A stretch of 44,639 nt of DNA from an uncultured Acidobacteriota bacterium (GTDB lineage: Bacteria > Acidobacteriota > Terriglobia > Bryobacterales > Bryobacteraceae). The DNA lies in the NCBI GenBank assembly GCA_900696665.1, contig CAADGY010000158.1, positions 1 through 44,639 of the forward strand, given 5' to 3'. The translations under genes were made by a program, and so were the position numbers. Below are positions 25,992 to 33,574 of this stretch, one piece after another (the stretch's first letter is position 1; every line of letters begins with the position of its first letter). A model generated the notes under the pieces. That model was not told where the DNA came from. It did no database searches and saw nothing but the letters and a program-made list of their open reading frames with translations.

Positions 25992-26351
25992 TCAGCTCCT
26001 GTTTTGGCGAATCACAAGAACGGTTCCGGACCTGCCTTCGGCCGAGGCATCAATTTCGAAGCCGTCATCCTCGAGACTGCAGTTTTCGTACTGTGTATCG
26101 TCCGTGGGGTCTGTAAACTGAAACTGGTCAAGACTGCCCTGTCGTGCCCGAAAGAAGTCTGCTAGCGCCTTGATCTCCGGGTCCTCAAGGTGGTCGAGCC
26201 GTATAATCCATTTGCGCATCGCGCCTGGATAGAAGCGGAATCTCTGTTCGCTCCCATCCAGAAAGCGAAGAACTCTGGTTGAGTATTCGGCACTTCGTCC
26301 CGCGGGGTATTGCATCACCGCGCCTGTTCGCAACTTGGGGAATTCAGCCAT
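25992..26351 (-). CDS. gpM/DUF2460-like minor tail protein
   Basis: The 119-residue product starts at ATG 26351, chosen because its opening (MAEFPKLRTGAVMQYP) lines up with the paralogue downstream; a start nine codons upstream overlaps the tape-measure stop. The FLDGSEQRFR segment, the helix KALADFFRARQGSLDQFQF and the C-terminal VLVIRQNR match the gpM-like fold, which attaches at the tail tip after tape-measure assembly. Position immediately after the tape-measure gene supports this. Confidence 0.72.
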   Translation of the reverse strand: MAEFPKLRTGAVMQYPAGRSAEYSTRVLRFLDGSEQRFRFYPGAMRKWIIRLDHLEDPEIKALADFFRARQGSLDQFQFTDPTDDTQYENCSLEDDGFEIDASAEGRSGTVLVIRQNRS

Positions 26352-26355
26352 CGCT

Positions 26356-27018
26356 TTAAAGCTCGTTGACAACGTCATTCAGCGCGTTAGAGTTCAGCAT
26401 GGCCTGTTTCACCGCCCGCGCAATCGCATCGCTATGGTCTAAAAACGATCGGCTATCGATCGCTTGCACATTGATCTGAATTGGCGTAGGCTGTGCTGCC
26501 GTACCTGTAGCCTGACTCGAACTGGCGCCATAAGACTGGCGTGATGTTGCACGTTGCGAACTCGACAGAACAGTATCCCAATGGATAGGCGCTGGCGGCG
26601 TGTAAGTTGGTAGAGGAACTGGTTCCGGTTTGTCTCCCGAAAACAACCCGGTGATCCCGGAAACGAGTGCTCCAATGCCGGTGGCGTTCAGTGCGAGCTT
26701 GCCTATCGACTTGCCGATGGTTCCGAGTGTTGACGACCCGCTCCGGCCTGCCTGCGCACTCGTGTTTTCAGAAACAGCGCGCGTGTTATCCACTAGGATA
26801 TCAGCATTTGATTCCTGCACAAGCCGCAGCCGTTCCATTTCCGTCGCCAGCCGGCTGAAGGTTTCATCGGACCTTGTCGTGGCATCAGCTTTGGGCGGTA
26901 GGTTGGTTCCGCCTGTATGATCGTTCAGTACGCCCGTCGGCCCTTGACTTTGACTGCTCAACCCATGGGTGGGTTGAAGCAGGTTAAAGAGGGCCTGTCT
27001 AACGTCATTGGTTTGCAT
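26356..27018 (-). CDS. Short tail tape-measure-like protein
   Basis: The 220-residue protein follows the chaperone gene, the usual tape-measure position. AGAAAGGG precedes ATG 27018, which overlaps the frameshifted chaperone end by 14 bases. Residues about 45-95 can form a coiled coil, residues 100-128 are glycine-rich and hydrophobic (KLALNATGIGALVSGITGLF), and the last 45 residues (IQINVQAIDSRSFLDH, then ARAVKQAMLNSNALNDVV) resemble the C-terminal ends of siphophage tape measures. Length is far below normal tape measures (lambda H is about 850). A rule of roughly 0.15 nm per residue would give a tail near 33 nm. The role is inferred from place and the tail-end pattern. Confidence 0.65.
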   Translation of the reverse strand: MQTNDVRQALFNLLQPTHGLSSQSQGPTGVLNDHTGGTNLPPKADATTRSDETFSRLATEMERLRLVQESNADILVDNTRAVSENTSAQAGRSGSSTLGTIGKSIGKLALNATGIGALVSGITGLFSGDKPEPVPLPTYTPPAPIHWDTVLSSSQRATSRQSYGASSSQATGTAAQPTPIQINVQAIDSRSFLDHSDAIARAVKQAMLNSNALNDVVNEL

Positions 27019-27729
27019 GTTCCCTTTCTCTCATCAGCTCGCGTTCCAGCAAGCAGAATGCTTCTACTGTCCGCGCGGGCATTGACCACAGGTCCCCGTG
27101 CCCGAACATCTTCCACACGGAATACTCTTCCAGCCACGTGCGGCTCTGCCCGGAAATGAGAGACTTCGGGCAAGTGTGAGTCGAATATTGCCGCCTGGTC
27201 CACACGGGTCGGCCTGGTGAAAGATCCTCCACCGGCAGCCATCCGCACCGGCGCTTTTTTTCGAGACCGCTTCGCCTGCAGTCGTCGCACTTCCAGGCGG
27301 CCTCGTTTGCAAATTGAAAATGGAAGGCGACGATCAGTTTTTTGCTTCGTCTTCAGTCAGGGCGCATTCGTGCTTTACGGCGATGAGGATCTCCCGGACT
27401 AAAGCCTCCGGACCAGCGGCGATCGCCAGTTCTGGAGTCGCGGTGTTTCCATCGATTTCTAGCCCCTCAACCCGCAGCAGTCCCCACCGCAGATATACTG
27501 CGTCAACTTCGTTGGCAACAAACGCTGCCTCGATTTTGTCCCTCAAGTCCTGTCCGGCTTCGAGAAACTCCATTCGCACGGTGAGTTCCCGAACCATGCG
27601 GGTCAGTTCAATTCTTCGCCCAAATGACATCCGGCGGATTGTAAACGTCACGCCCGGTATCGCCTGCGATGGAATCGTGACTTCGCTGCTGTAGTGCACC
27701 TCCTCAGGCGAAGGCGATGGAGATTTCAT
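27005..27729 (-). CDS. Tail assembly chaperone frameshift product (gpGT-like), -1 shifted
   Basis: This is the predicted 241-residue product made when ribosomes slip -1 at the end of the gpG-like gene. Zero frame runs from 27729 to the heptamer at 27343-27337; the -1 frame is then open to TGA at 27007-27005. The added part has cysteines arranged as CDDC, then a single Cys in RRCGW and one in THTCPKS, a possible zinc site. It ends with the helical YSVWKMFGHGDLWSMPART and LLERELMREREHANQ. In long-tailed phages gpGT recruits tube subunits to the tape measure. The -1 frame is closed by a stop at 27355-27353 just before the heptamer, so slippage can occur only in a window of about 20 bases. Confidence 0.78.
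27334..27729 (-). CDS. Tail assembly chaperone, unshifted product (gpG-like)
   Basis: The 131-residue protein starts at ATG 27729, overlapping the tail tube gene by 26 bases, with AAGGGA upstream. It has an N-terminal beta strand pair (VTIPSQAIPGVTFTIRRMSFGRR) and a helical remainder with acidic end (HECALTEDEAKN). This matches the size and place of gpG-type chaperones between the tube and tape-measure genes. It ends exactly on the slippery sequence described for the longer product. Confidence 0.78.
   Translation of the reverse strand: MKSPSPSPEEVHYSSEVTIPSQAIPGVTFTIRRMSFGRRIELTRMVRELTVRMEFLEAGQDLRDKIEAAFVANEVDAVYLRWGLLRVEGLEIDGNTATPELAIAAGPEALVREILIAVKHECALTEDEAKN
27337..27343 (-). promoter_or_regulatory. 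-1 ribosomal frameshift site (A AAA AAC)
   Basis: In the zero frame the codons read GCA AAA AAC TGA, so the heptamer A AAA AAC is in the correct X XXY YYZ phase and is followed directly by the stop codon. This is one of the most efficient known slippery sequences. Confidence 0.8.
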
Positions 27730-28873
27730 CGTTGAAAGTCCCTTGTGCCCGGCTATCGGTGAAACGCCATTGCAATCGCGTGTCGGTGTCGTCAAACTCC
27801 GGTATGTCGGGCACCACACTCTTCAAGTACACACCACAAAGCTGTGTTGACTGAATGCCGAGTTGAAACATCACTTCGATTGGAGAATGCTGTTTCGCCG
27901 CTTGATACAGGCTCCTTATGTGCTCATTATCCTGTTCGAATAGCGAAATCTGGGCTCGAACTGTTCGCGAGCCGGCGCTGATGCATCGCGGCCGATCCAT
28001 TCCGAACTCGCGCTCCCTCAAGTCGATGCCGTTGTTGATCGCGATTTCCGCTTCTGTTATAGTCCAAACCCGCTCGGCCGTGCTTCCCATCCAAGCTTGA
28101 CCCAAATGACCAGGCACTACTGAATAAGCTGGTTCGGTGACTTCCGGTTCAATGGGAAACTGCGTGAGAGAACCTTGCCCACTTTCGAAGCTGACGTTGT
28201 CAACCAGGTCCGCTGCCAGCCCACCGAACTGAAATCCATGGTAATCTCCATTCACTCTGATCGCCAGGTCGTTGACCGCCGCTCCAGTCACAATTCTTTG
28301 TACAGAGGTCTCCGGGCTCCAGTAGTCGAAAACACTCACACTTCGCAATTGTGTAGCTGGCATGTACGTCACTGTCGGCTCAAATGCCATTCCCGGTGCG
28401 ACCCACACAGTGAATGGGGCATTGACCAGCACGGACTGGCTGTCGATAATGGCTGTGACGAAGCGGAGTTCTCCTCCCAAGGAAATGGCTTGGCCAGCCG
28501 TTAGTCCATGAGATCCCGCGAAGCGAATGGTCCGGTCAGAAGCGGAACTGAGGATACCGCCGGTTGACATCTGGGGTGTGCCGCCCAAGGCTGCTTGAAA
28601 CAAGGCGCCATAGGCCGGAGGTGCAGCGGTATCTGACCAGGTCTTCAGGTAGGTCTCAAGCGACCACTCGGTCCTCCGGCGCAGGCCGGAAGGTAGTCCG
28701 GTGAACGTGCGCCCTCCAGTCTTGTCTCTCCGGTTTGGCTGCTGGAGCACCTGGTTGACCCGCAGCCTGATTGCTGGAATTCTGTTGAGCGCCGAAATGG
28801 ACGCTACTTCGCCGTACGTCTGTTCTTCGCTGACGTAGAAGCGATTGTCGTTGGATGATATGTAGCAAGCCAT
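27704..28873 (-). CDS. Phage tail tube-like protein
   Basis: The 389-residue protein lies between a tail-completion-like gene and the chaperone gene, where the major tail tube protein belongs. It is beta-rich with two similar halves: an N-terminal half with RRTEWSLETYLK and a C-terminal half with RTVRAQISLFEQDNEHIRSLYQAAKQHSPIEV-type strands and helix (quoted in part). A central insert (SASDRTIRFAGSHGLTAGQ to NAPFTVW) looks like a small beta domain. Ends with LQWRFTDSRAQGTFNDE, common in tube proteins. The length exceeds the lambda gpV type (246), so an added domain is likely. The family assignment rests on position and beta pattern. Confidence 0.65.
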   Translation of the reverse strand: MACYISSNDNRFYVSEEQTYGEVASISALNRIPAIRLRVNQVLQQPNRRDKTGGRTFTGLPSGLRRRTEWSLETYLKTWSDTAAPPAYGALFQAALGGTPQMSTGGILSSASDRTIRFAGSHGLTAGQAISLGGELRFVTAIIDSQSVLVNAPFTVWVAPGMAFEPTVTYMPATQLRSVSVFDYWSPETSVQRIVTGAAVNDLAIRVNGDYHGFQFGGLAADLVDNVSFESGQGSLTQFPIEPEVTEPAYSVVPGHLGQAWMGSTAERVWTITEAEIAINNGIDLREREFGMDRPRCISAGSRTVRAQISLFEQDNEHIRSLYQAAKQHSPIEVMFQLGIQSTQLCGVYLKSVVPDIPEFDDTDTRLQWRFTDSRAQGTFNDEISIAFA

Positions 28874-28883
28874 GTGCTTTTGC

Positions 28884-29381
28884 CTAACTAAGATTCACAT
28901 CCAGCTCGAATGTGATTTTTCCTATTTGGATGAAGTTCTTTCCACCATGTTTGGTAGAGCCGAAGGTCGCTTCATAGCCACCGGCATAGTACACGCCATC
29001 GCCCCAGTCCCCGCGGTTCGTGTCGAGGACGCGCATCAGGGCACCTGTGTACCACTGCAACTGTTGCTCTACCCCTTCCAATCGATCTTTCGAAACACGA
29101 ATCTCGAGGACCAGGCGCGCTTTGCCGGAGAAGCGTCTGAACTTCTCGTGCAGAGTATTGGAAATGCGATCGCAGTACACGCTGATAGAAGGGTATCTTC
29201 CCCCCTTCGCTCTTTCGACTATCTCAAAAGCGGTGTTCTGGCCGGCAATGTCATCTGTATCGATGATTTCCAGGGGAACTTCACTACTTTCCCGCAGCCA
29301 CGCAATTGCGGATCCCAAGCCGCGGTCCTCAAGCCGCAGGACACCCAGTGTTTTGCCTGTGACTACCGATCCGATAGACAT
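28884..29381 (-). CDS. Phage structural protein, possible tail terminator/connector
   Basis: The 165-residue product starts at ATG 29381, five bases after the preceding stop; longer readings run into the upstream gene. It has alternating strands (SISVYCDRI, ARLVLEIRVS, KITFELDVNLS) and a helix EGVEQQLQWYTGALMRVLD, a pattern similar to tail terminator or head-tail completion proteins. Its place before the tail tube gene supports that. I cannot name the family with certainty. Confidence 0.55.
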   Translation of the reverse strand: MSIGSVVTGKTLGVLRLEDRGLGSAIAWLRESSEVPLEIIDTDDIAGQNTAFEIVERAKGGRYPSISVYCDRISNTLHEKFRRFSGKARLVLEIRVSKDRLEGVEQQLQWYTGALMRVLDTNRGDWGDGVYYAGGYEATFGSTKHGGKNFIQIGKITFELDVNLS

Positions 29382-29386
29382 CCTGG

Positions 29387-30124
29387 TTAACCTCTCCTCA
29401 ATACTCGGCTTCGAAGCACTGTGTAGTTGGCCTGCTGTCCATCGCCTGGCCCAGGTCCTGGCCCCAAAGTGTCTGGAAGTGTCCACGTGCTGTGAAGTGG
29501 CAACGGAGTTTCGGTCTGCCGCTGGGTACGATCGGGATCCAGGCCCGCGTAGACAATCCAAGCCGCCACATCTGCTGGTGCTTCTCTAGTAGTGACTTCC
29601 AAGGTCTGGCCCGGTAGTAATGCCATGCTCGCTGCCTCGCTTGGAGCCCCTTCCGTCCCGCTCCCATCTACCCAGGTGACTCTGATGTAGTAAGCACCCT
29701 CGGCGGCGGCACCGGATACCACACGCAGCGTCGGGATGACCGCCCGCTTTACGGGGCGGAACACTATGCCGATTCCAGATTCGAATACCCGGTCTGACGC
29801 CGCTTTTGCCAGTCGCTCGTATTCCTGTAATCGACGATGGTACCGGTCGTTTAGCTGGCTGCTGTAGGCATCCCGGTAGAAGAGAGTCAGAGTATGCAAA
29901 GCATGCCACTGTCTCAGTGCGTCGGTCACAACCACCTGGTTAAGGCTGGCCGTACACAGATGCCGCGTAAGGAATCCCGCCAACTCGACTCCAAGTTCTT
30001 TCTGTGCGATCTCGGATTTCCTCGTGAGATCGATTCGTTCGTTGGCGGCGGTGTCAAGAACTGAACTCTCGTATGCCTTTAAGTCGCCGATGTTGGAGAC
30101 AAGACCGTCTGAAAACAGGGACAT
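29387..30124 (-). CDS. Phage head-tail connector-like protein with Fn3-like C-terminal domain
   Basis: The 245-residue protein has a helical first half (residues 1-120) and a beta-rich second half (about 125-235) reading like a fibronectin-type domain (GAYYIRVTWVDGSGTEGAPS, AAWIVYAGLDP). Residues 90-110 hold YHRRLQEYERLAKAASDRVFE. The position, three genes after the capsid, suits a head completion or connector protein. ATG 30124 has GAGG five bases upstream. Fusion of a connector-like part with an Ig/Fn3-like domain suggests virion surface exposure. The function is inferred from order. Confidence 0.5.
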   Translation of the reverse strand: MSLFSDGLVSNIGDLKAYESSVLDTAANERIDLTRKSEIAQKELGVELAGFLTRHLCTASLNQVVVTDALRQWHALHTLTLFYRDAYSSQLNDRYHRRLQEYERLAKAASDRVFESGIGIVFRPVKRAVIPTLRVVSGAAAEGAYYIRVTWVDGSGTEGAPSEAASMALLPGQTLEVTTREAPADVAAWIVYAGLDPDRTQRQTETPLPLHSTWTLPDTLGPGPGPGDGQQANYTVLRSRVLRRG

Positions 30125-30132
30125 AGTGCCTC

Positions 30133-30459
30133 TTATTGTTTAGTTGTCCGGATCGCGTTGCGAAGAGCCTTCAACTCGGACTCCGGCACAACTGTAAGTT
30201 GCACCCGCTGAGCTGCTGCGGCCTGTTCGGCTGCCTTGAACTGTTCGGCCACGGACGTCCGGAACTTCTGTGCCTGCTCCTCTGTAGCCAGTTCGGCGCG
30301 GCCCTCTATCAAAAGTTGAGCCGCAGTACGTCTGGGGACCTCTGTTACCACACCCGCACGGCCGCCGTCCGGGGTGTCTTTACTTACGATCACAACATCG
30401 CCCTCGGGCAAGGTGTTTTCTAAGTCACGAAGCTTCTTCCAATAGACTCGAGTCTGCAT
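30133..30459 (-). CDS. Phage hypothetical protein
   Basis: A 108-residue product located right after the major capsid gene and its terminator. The first half is strand-rich (GDVVIVSKDTPDGGRAGVVTEV), the second half strongly helical and alanine/glutamine-rich (FKAAEQAAAAQRVQL). I do not recognise a family; small accessory head proteins are commonly encoded here. ATG 30459 is preceded by AAGGA. Confidence 0.55.
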   Translation of the reverse strand: MQTRVYWKKLRDLENTLPEGDVVIVSKDTPDGGRAGVVTEVPRRTAAQLLIEGRAELATEEQAQKFRTSVAEQFKAAEQAAAAQRVQLTVVPESELKALRNAIRTTKQ

Positions 30460-30479
30460 GAAATTAGTCCTTTTCCTCC

Positions 30480-30518
30480 AAAAAAGGACCCGGCTCCCTT
30501 GGAAGGAACCGGGTCCAC
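30480..30518 (-). terminator. Intrinsic terminator after the major capsid gene
   Basis: On the minus strand a 12-base stem (GGACCCGGTTCC with GGAGCCGGGTCC, one G-U pair) with a seven-base loop is followed by at least six T. It sits between the capsid stop and the next start, so it should attenuate the downstream head-tail genes relative to capsid. Confidence 0.75.
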
Positions 30519-30533
30519 AACCGCGTTCGAGCC

Positions 30534-31445
30534 TTAGCTGATCACGCGCAGTCCGTGGCTGTTCCGCAGAACTCCGCAGCCGTACAGAATATCGACCGTG
30601 AACTGCTGAGCCAGCGTATTGGGCTGGTAGCTCATCACCACTCGCATTCCGAAATTGCCGAATTCAGCGTACTCGGCGATAGCGCCGGTGCCGAGCAGCG
30701 GTTGCGGCAGCCGGCGAATCACCAACCCTAAAGCGTCTTTTGCAAACGCCAGGTTGTGCGTCGCGGCCGGCCCGCTGCCGGTTTTGTCCACAAAGTGGGA
30801 ACGGAATACGAAGAAGTCCTTAACCTTGCCTACCGTTCCATCGACAACCGCCCGCAATCCCGCTTCGCCCGCCGTTTGGTATTCACTGAACCGCGGAATC
30901 TGGCGCAGTTGCGAATACCCGGCGCCGCTCACTACGAGGTACTTCGAAGCACTGGGGGGCACTTTCGCTTGAAACAGAGCGGTTTCGGCCGTATCCACCA
31001 GCGCCTCGGTAAGCGCCGTCCCCGCCTGTCCGATGGGGTCGTTAGCCGTGAACTGGTGGGCCAGTTTCAGCAGATCCGATTCTATTCTTTCCGCCAGTGC
31101 GATCACCGCGGGCTGCATGTACAGCTTCAGCAGGTCCGGAACGGCCAGCACTTTCGTCACGTCGGGGATCTGAAAAGTTGCCTCCGCATGGGTCTTGAGC
31201 TCAATCTTTGCGTTATCCAAAGACGGGTTTTGTGTCTGTACGGAATCACCTTCCGCCAGGTTATTGGCGATCAGTGTCGGCGGTATCGGGATGTTCACCG
31301 TGTCGCCGGCCTGCGCCAGGGTTGGTTCAAAGTCGCGGTTAACGAGGTTACCCATAACCAGGTTCCCCATTAGCGCCGGCAAAGCGTCCACCGCGACCAG
31401 CTTTACGATCGCGTTGGCCAAGTTTGCTGAGGTAATTGTTGCCAT
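30534..31445 (-). CDS. Major capsid (coat) protein
   Basis: The 303-residue protein begins MATITSANLANAIVKL and continues with a pattern seen in P22-like coat proteins: GNLVNRDFEP, a strand AGDTVNIPIPP, a GDSVQTQNPSLDNAKIEL N-arm region, and a long spine helix with AERIESDLLKLAHQF. C-terminal strands FGMRVVMSYQPN and TVDILYGCGVLR fit the HK97-like axial domain. ATG 31445 has AGGAGAG upstream. It follows a scaffold-like gene and precedes a strong terminator, consistent with the capsid being the most abundant product. No head protease is encoded nearby, as in P22-type systems. Confidence 0.8.
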   Translation of the reverse strand: MATITSANLANAIVKLVAVDALPALMGNLVMGNLVNRDFEPTLAQAGDTVNIPIPPTLIANNLAEGDSVQTQNPSLDNAKIELKTHAEATFQIPDVTKVLAVPDLLKLYMQPAVIALAERIESDLLKLAHQFTANDPIGQAGTALTEALVDTAETALFQAKVPPSASKYLVVSGAGYSQLRQIPRFSEYQTAGEAGLRAVVDGTVGKVKDFFVFRSHFVDKTGSGPAATHNLAFAKDALGLVIRRLPQPLLGTGAIAEYAEFGNFGMRVVMSYQPNTLAQQFTVDILYGCGVLRNSHGLRVIS

Positions 31446-31482
31446 GTCTCTCCTGTTCTTCCTTCACTCGCTCCGGAAACTG

Positions 31483-32070
31483 TTAGAAGCCTCGAGCCGT
31501 CTGCGCCGCTACTTTCGCAATCTCTTGACGCACACGCTCCAGATCCTCAGCACTCATTCCCGGTTTGATTTTGTCCAAATCGAACGCTGCGCCGCTTGCC
31601 GCCGGCTTTTGATTCGGACTTGCTCCAGACCCCCCGGCGATTCTTGCCGGAAGCAGCTCTGGGTTGTCGTTCACGAACTGGGTAAGATAGTCGCGGGCGC
31701 TGAATTCGCCGTGCTCTCCGCGCGCCACCAACCTCCCGTCCTCGGTTCGATAAATGTCGTCTTTCACCGCTTTGAAGGCTAGATCGATCTTGGTCACTCC
31801 GAGGCGCTGCAACTCTGCCCGTAATGTTGCGCTCCGGTCCATTTCTTCGGCAATCTGCCGGCTCCTGCGGTTTTCTTCGATCAGCTCATTCACGCGCTGT
31901 TCCAGGTGTTCCCGGCGCTTGCGCTCATCCATCAGCTCGGCTTTGTAAGCTGGCTCTGCCTTGGACTGCTCCATTCGAATGAACTCACTGATTGCATCCC
32001 GGATCAGAGTCCGCACATCGGTCACTGACCCATTGTTCGCTTCGGGTGTGTGTTTTCCGTCTTCTTCCAT
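31483..32070 (-). CDS. Phage scaffold-like protein
   Basis: A 195-residue, charged, mostly helical protein: a coiled coil spans about residues 30-85 (ERKRREHLEQRVNELIEEN), then a helical domain with DDIYRTEDGRLVARGEHG, an Ala/Ser/Pro linker and a C-terminal helix DLERVRQEIAKVAAQ. The size, composition and position directly before the capsid gene are those of scaffolding proteins. It is linked to portal and capsid by short gaps of 16 and 37 bases with strong binding sites. Confidence 0.72.
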   Translation of the reverse strand: MEEDGKHTPEANNGSVTDVRTLIRDAISEFIRMEQSKAEPAYKAELMDERKRREHLEQRVNELIEENRRSRQIAEEMDRSATLRAELQRLGVTKIDLAFKAVKDDIYRTEDGRLVARGEHGEFSARDYLTQFVNDNPELLPARIAGGSGASPNQKPAASGAAFDLDKIKPGMSAEDLERVRQEIAKVAAQTARGF

Positions 32071-32086
32071 ATCTCCTCTTCCTTTC

Positions 32087-33475
32087 CTATGCGGACTGGT
32101 TCAACCAGGCGTCGATCTCGGTTGAGATCTCGTCTTTCACCTCTTGGCGCACATCGCAAAGGTACTTTGATGCCAGCCGCCGGAAAATCTGTTTCTTGAA
32201 GCTTGTGGACCCGATGTTCATCGCAAGCAATCGTTCGGCATCGTCGATTTCGCTGCTGAAGTCGCCGATATCGAACTCGTCTAGCCCGGAGACATCGATG
32301 GAAACAACATCTCCCCGCGCTTCGCCGATGGCCCGCAGGATACGCTTCAAGGTGTCTTTCACCGCGTCTCCGTACGCTCGCAGCACCTCTTGCGTGATTG
32401 CGTAGTCTCTCTGCTTACTCAGCCCCGACTGCGACGTTCCGCTTGACAGCGGCCCCCCAGCCTGCGTCATCAAATAGCAAACACGATAGATTTCTTCTTT
32501 CAGGCGGTCGAGGTTGCTCGCGGCGATTTGGTATACGTGGCCCTCCGGCTCCGTCCACCCGAATCGGTCCTCCGGGCCTAATTGGATGTAGTAGGACTCT
32601 CCGACCATCTGGCTCCATTCGCGTTCCGAATAGACAACCGGCATTGCAAATAGTCCCATCGTGAGAGCCCAGGAAAGGGCGTTGGATTTGTTGAAGTGCT
32701 CGAGTTGTAGAAGGCCGGCTTTGTTCATCAGCCACAAGCCGTCGGTCACACGTAAGTCGAACAGCGGCACTCTGTGTTGGCCTGCCAGCGCGTGGTGGCC
32801 TCGGTCCACCAATACCGGCTCGCCGGAGCGCCGCTGGTAAACCGCGAATCTCTCCTTGTCGTAGTAGGTCCACGTGGTGTCTTCGGTCCACGCCTCATCG
32901 TCGATCCGTGCTTTTCGAAGTCGCGACGCGCGCAACACTACCCACTCGAGATTCCCCGTCTGATCGTGGCTCCAGTTGATGAGGTCTTCGGCCGTGTAGG
33001 GCACGAGGTAGGCGCGAGAGATTCCTCGCGCCTCCTCCTCCGCCTTGTTCCCCGCGGGCCGGTCGGACCGCGGAAAATCCACCAGCGTATAGCTGACGCC
33101 CTCAACCAGCGTTTCTACCAGTTGCCGCCGGAAGTAGTCGCTTAGCGCGGTGCCTTTTCGATCGCAATCTTCCGCAAAAGTCCTAAAGAAGCGCCGCGCG
33201 AATTCATCCGGGCTGTCGAAGGACAGCGCGGGTTCGCGCCGGAAAAGAGTAGCTGCATACCAGTCGATGATCGAACCGACGTAATTTTCGTAATACACGC
33301 GGCTGAGCCGTTCCTCGTAAACGTCCGCAGGTTCCTTCTGCCGGCGTACCAGGTACTCTGACGCGTTCTCCTTTAGTTGCTCTCCGCCGGTGTACAGGTG
33401 CCGGTACTTCCGGCGCATCGCTTTTCTGGCCCGGTATTCGGGATGCTCTTGTGTTATGTCAGTCACTTTTGCCAC
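32087..33475 (-). CDS. Phage portal protein (DUF4055-like)
   Basis: The portal forms the dodecameric DNA channel at one capsid vertex. The 462-residue protein starts at GTG 33475 behind AGAGGAAG. It has the early ASEYLVRRQKEPADVYEERL segment and NYVGSIIDWYAATLFRR, then a long central stretch with wing-type strands and the conserved C-terminal helical region AGGPLSSGTSQSGLSK, matching the DUF4055 group. It lies between large terminase and scaffold as in other tailed phages. Confidence 0.82.
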   Translation of the reverse strand: MAKVTDITQEHPEYRARKAMRRKYRHLYTGGEQLKENASEYLVRRQKEPADVYEERLSRVYYENYVGSIIDWYAATLFRREPALSFDSPDEFARRFFRTFAEDCDRKGTALSDYFRRQLVETLVEGVSYTLVDFPRSDRPAGNKAEEEARGISRAYLVPYTAEDLINWSHDQTGNLEWVVLRASRLRKARIDDEAWTEDTTWTYYDKERFAVYQRRSGEPVLVDRGHHALAGQHRVPLFDLRVTDGLWLMNKAGLLQLEHFNKSNALSWALTMGLFAMPVVYSEREWSQMVGESYYIQLGPEDRFGWTEPEGHVYQIAASNLDRLKEEIYRVCYLMTQAGGPLSSGTSQSGLSKQRDYAITQEVLRAYGDAVKDTLKRILRAIGEARGDVVSIDVSGLDEFDIGDFSSEIDDAERLLAMNIGSTSFKKQIFRRLASKYLCDVRQEVKDEISTEIDAWLNQSA

Positions 33476-33510
33476 TTCTTCCTCTGCTCGCCGTACCGTG
33501 CCGGCGAAAA

Positions 33511-33549
33511 AGAAAGGGGCCCGTCCAAAAAAAAGCTGGACGTGGCCCC
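33511..33549 (-). terminator. Intrinsic terminator between large terminase and portal
   Basis: On the minus strand, GGGGCC-A-CGTCC pairs with GGACGGGCCCC (11 pairs, one bulged A, 11-base loop) and is followed by TTTCTTTTT. It lies fully in the gap between the two genes, and the portal gene would therefore need readthrough or a separate promoter. Confidence 0.72.
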
Positions 33550-33574
33550 ACTTATAACCTGCTATGGAATCGAT

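Noticed and set aside
27005..27232. Stand-alone gene starting at GTG 27232
   Set aside because: The frame is open upstream to the slippery heptamer, and gpT-like parts are made by frameshifting, so it is treated as part of the fusion.
26958..27312. Two further minus-strand frames after the gpG-like gene (26958-27290 and 27064-27312)
   Set aside because: They compete with the -1 frame that is continuous from the slippery site. A second A AAA AAG run near 27257-27264 could in principle shift again, but the resulting frame is Arg/Gly/Cys-rich, ends early and does not reach the tape-measure junction.
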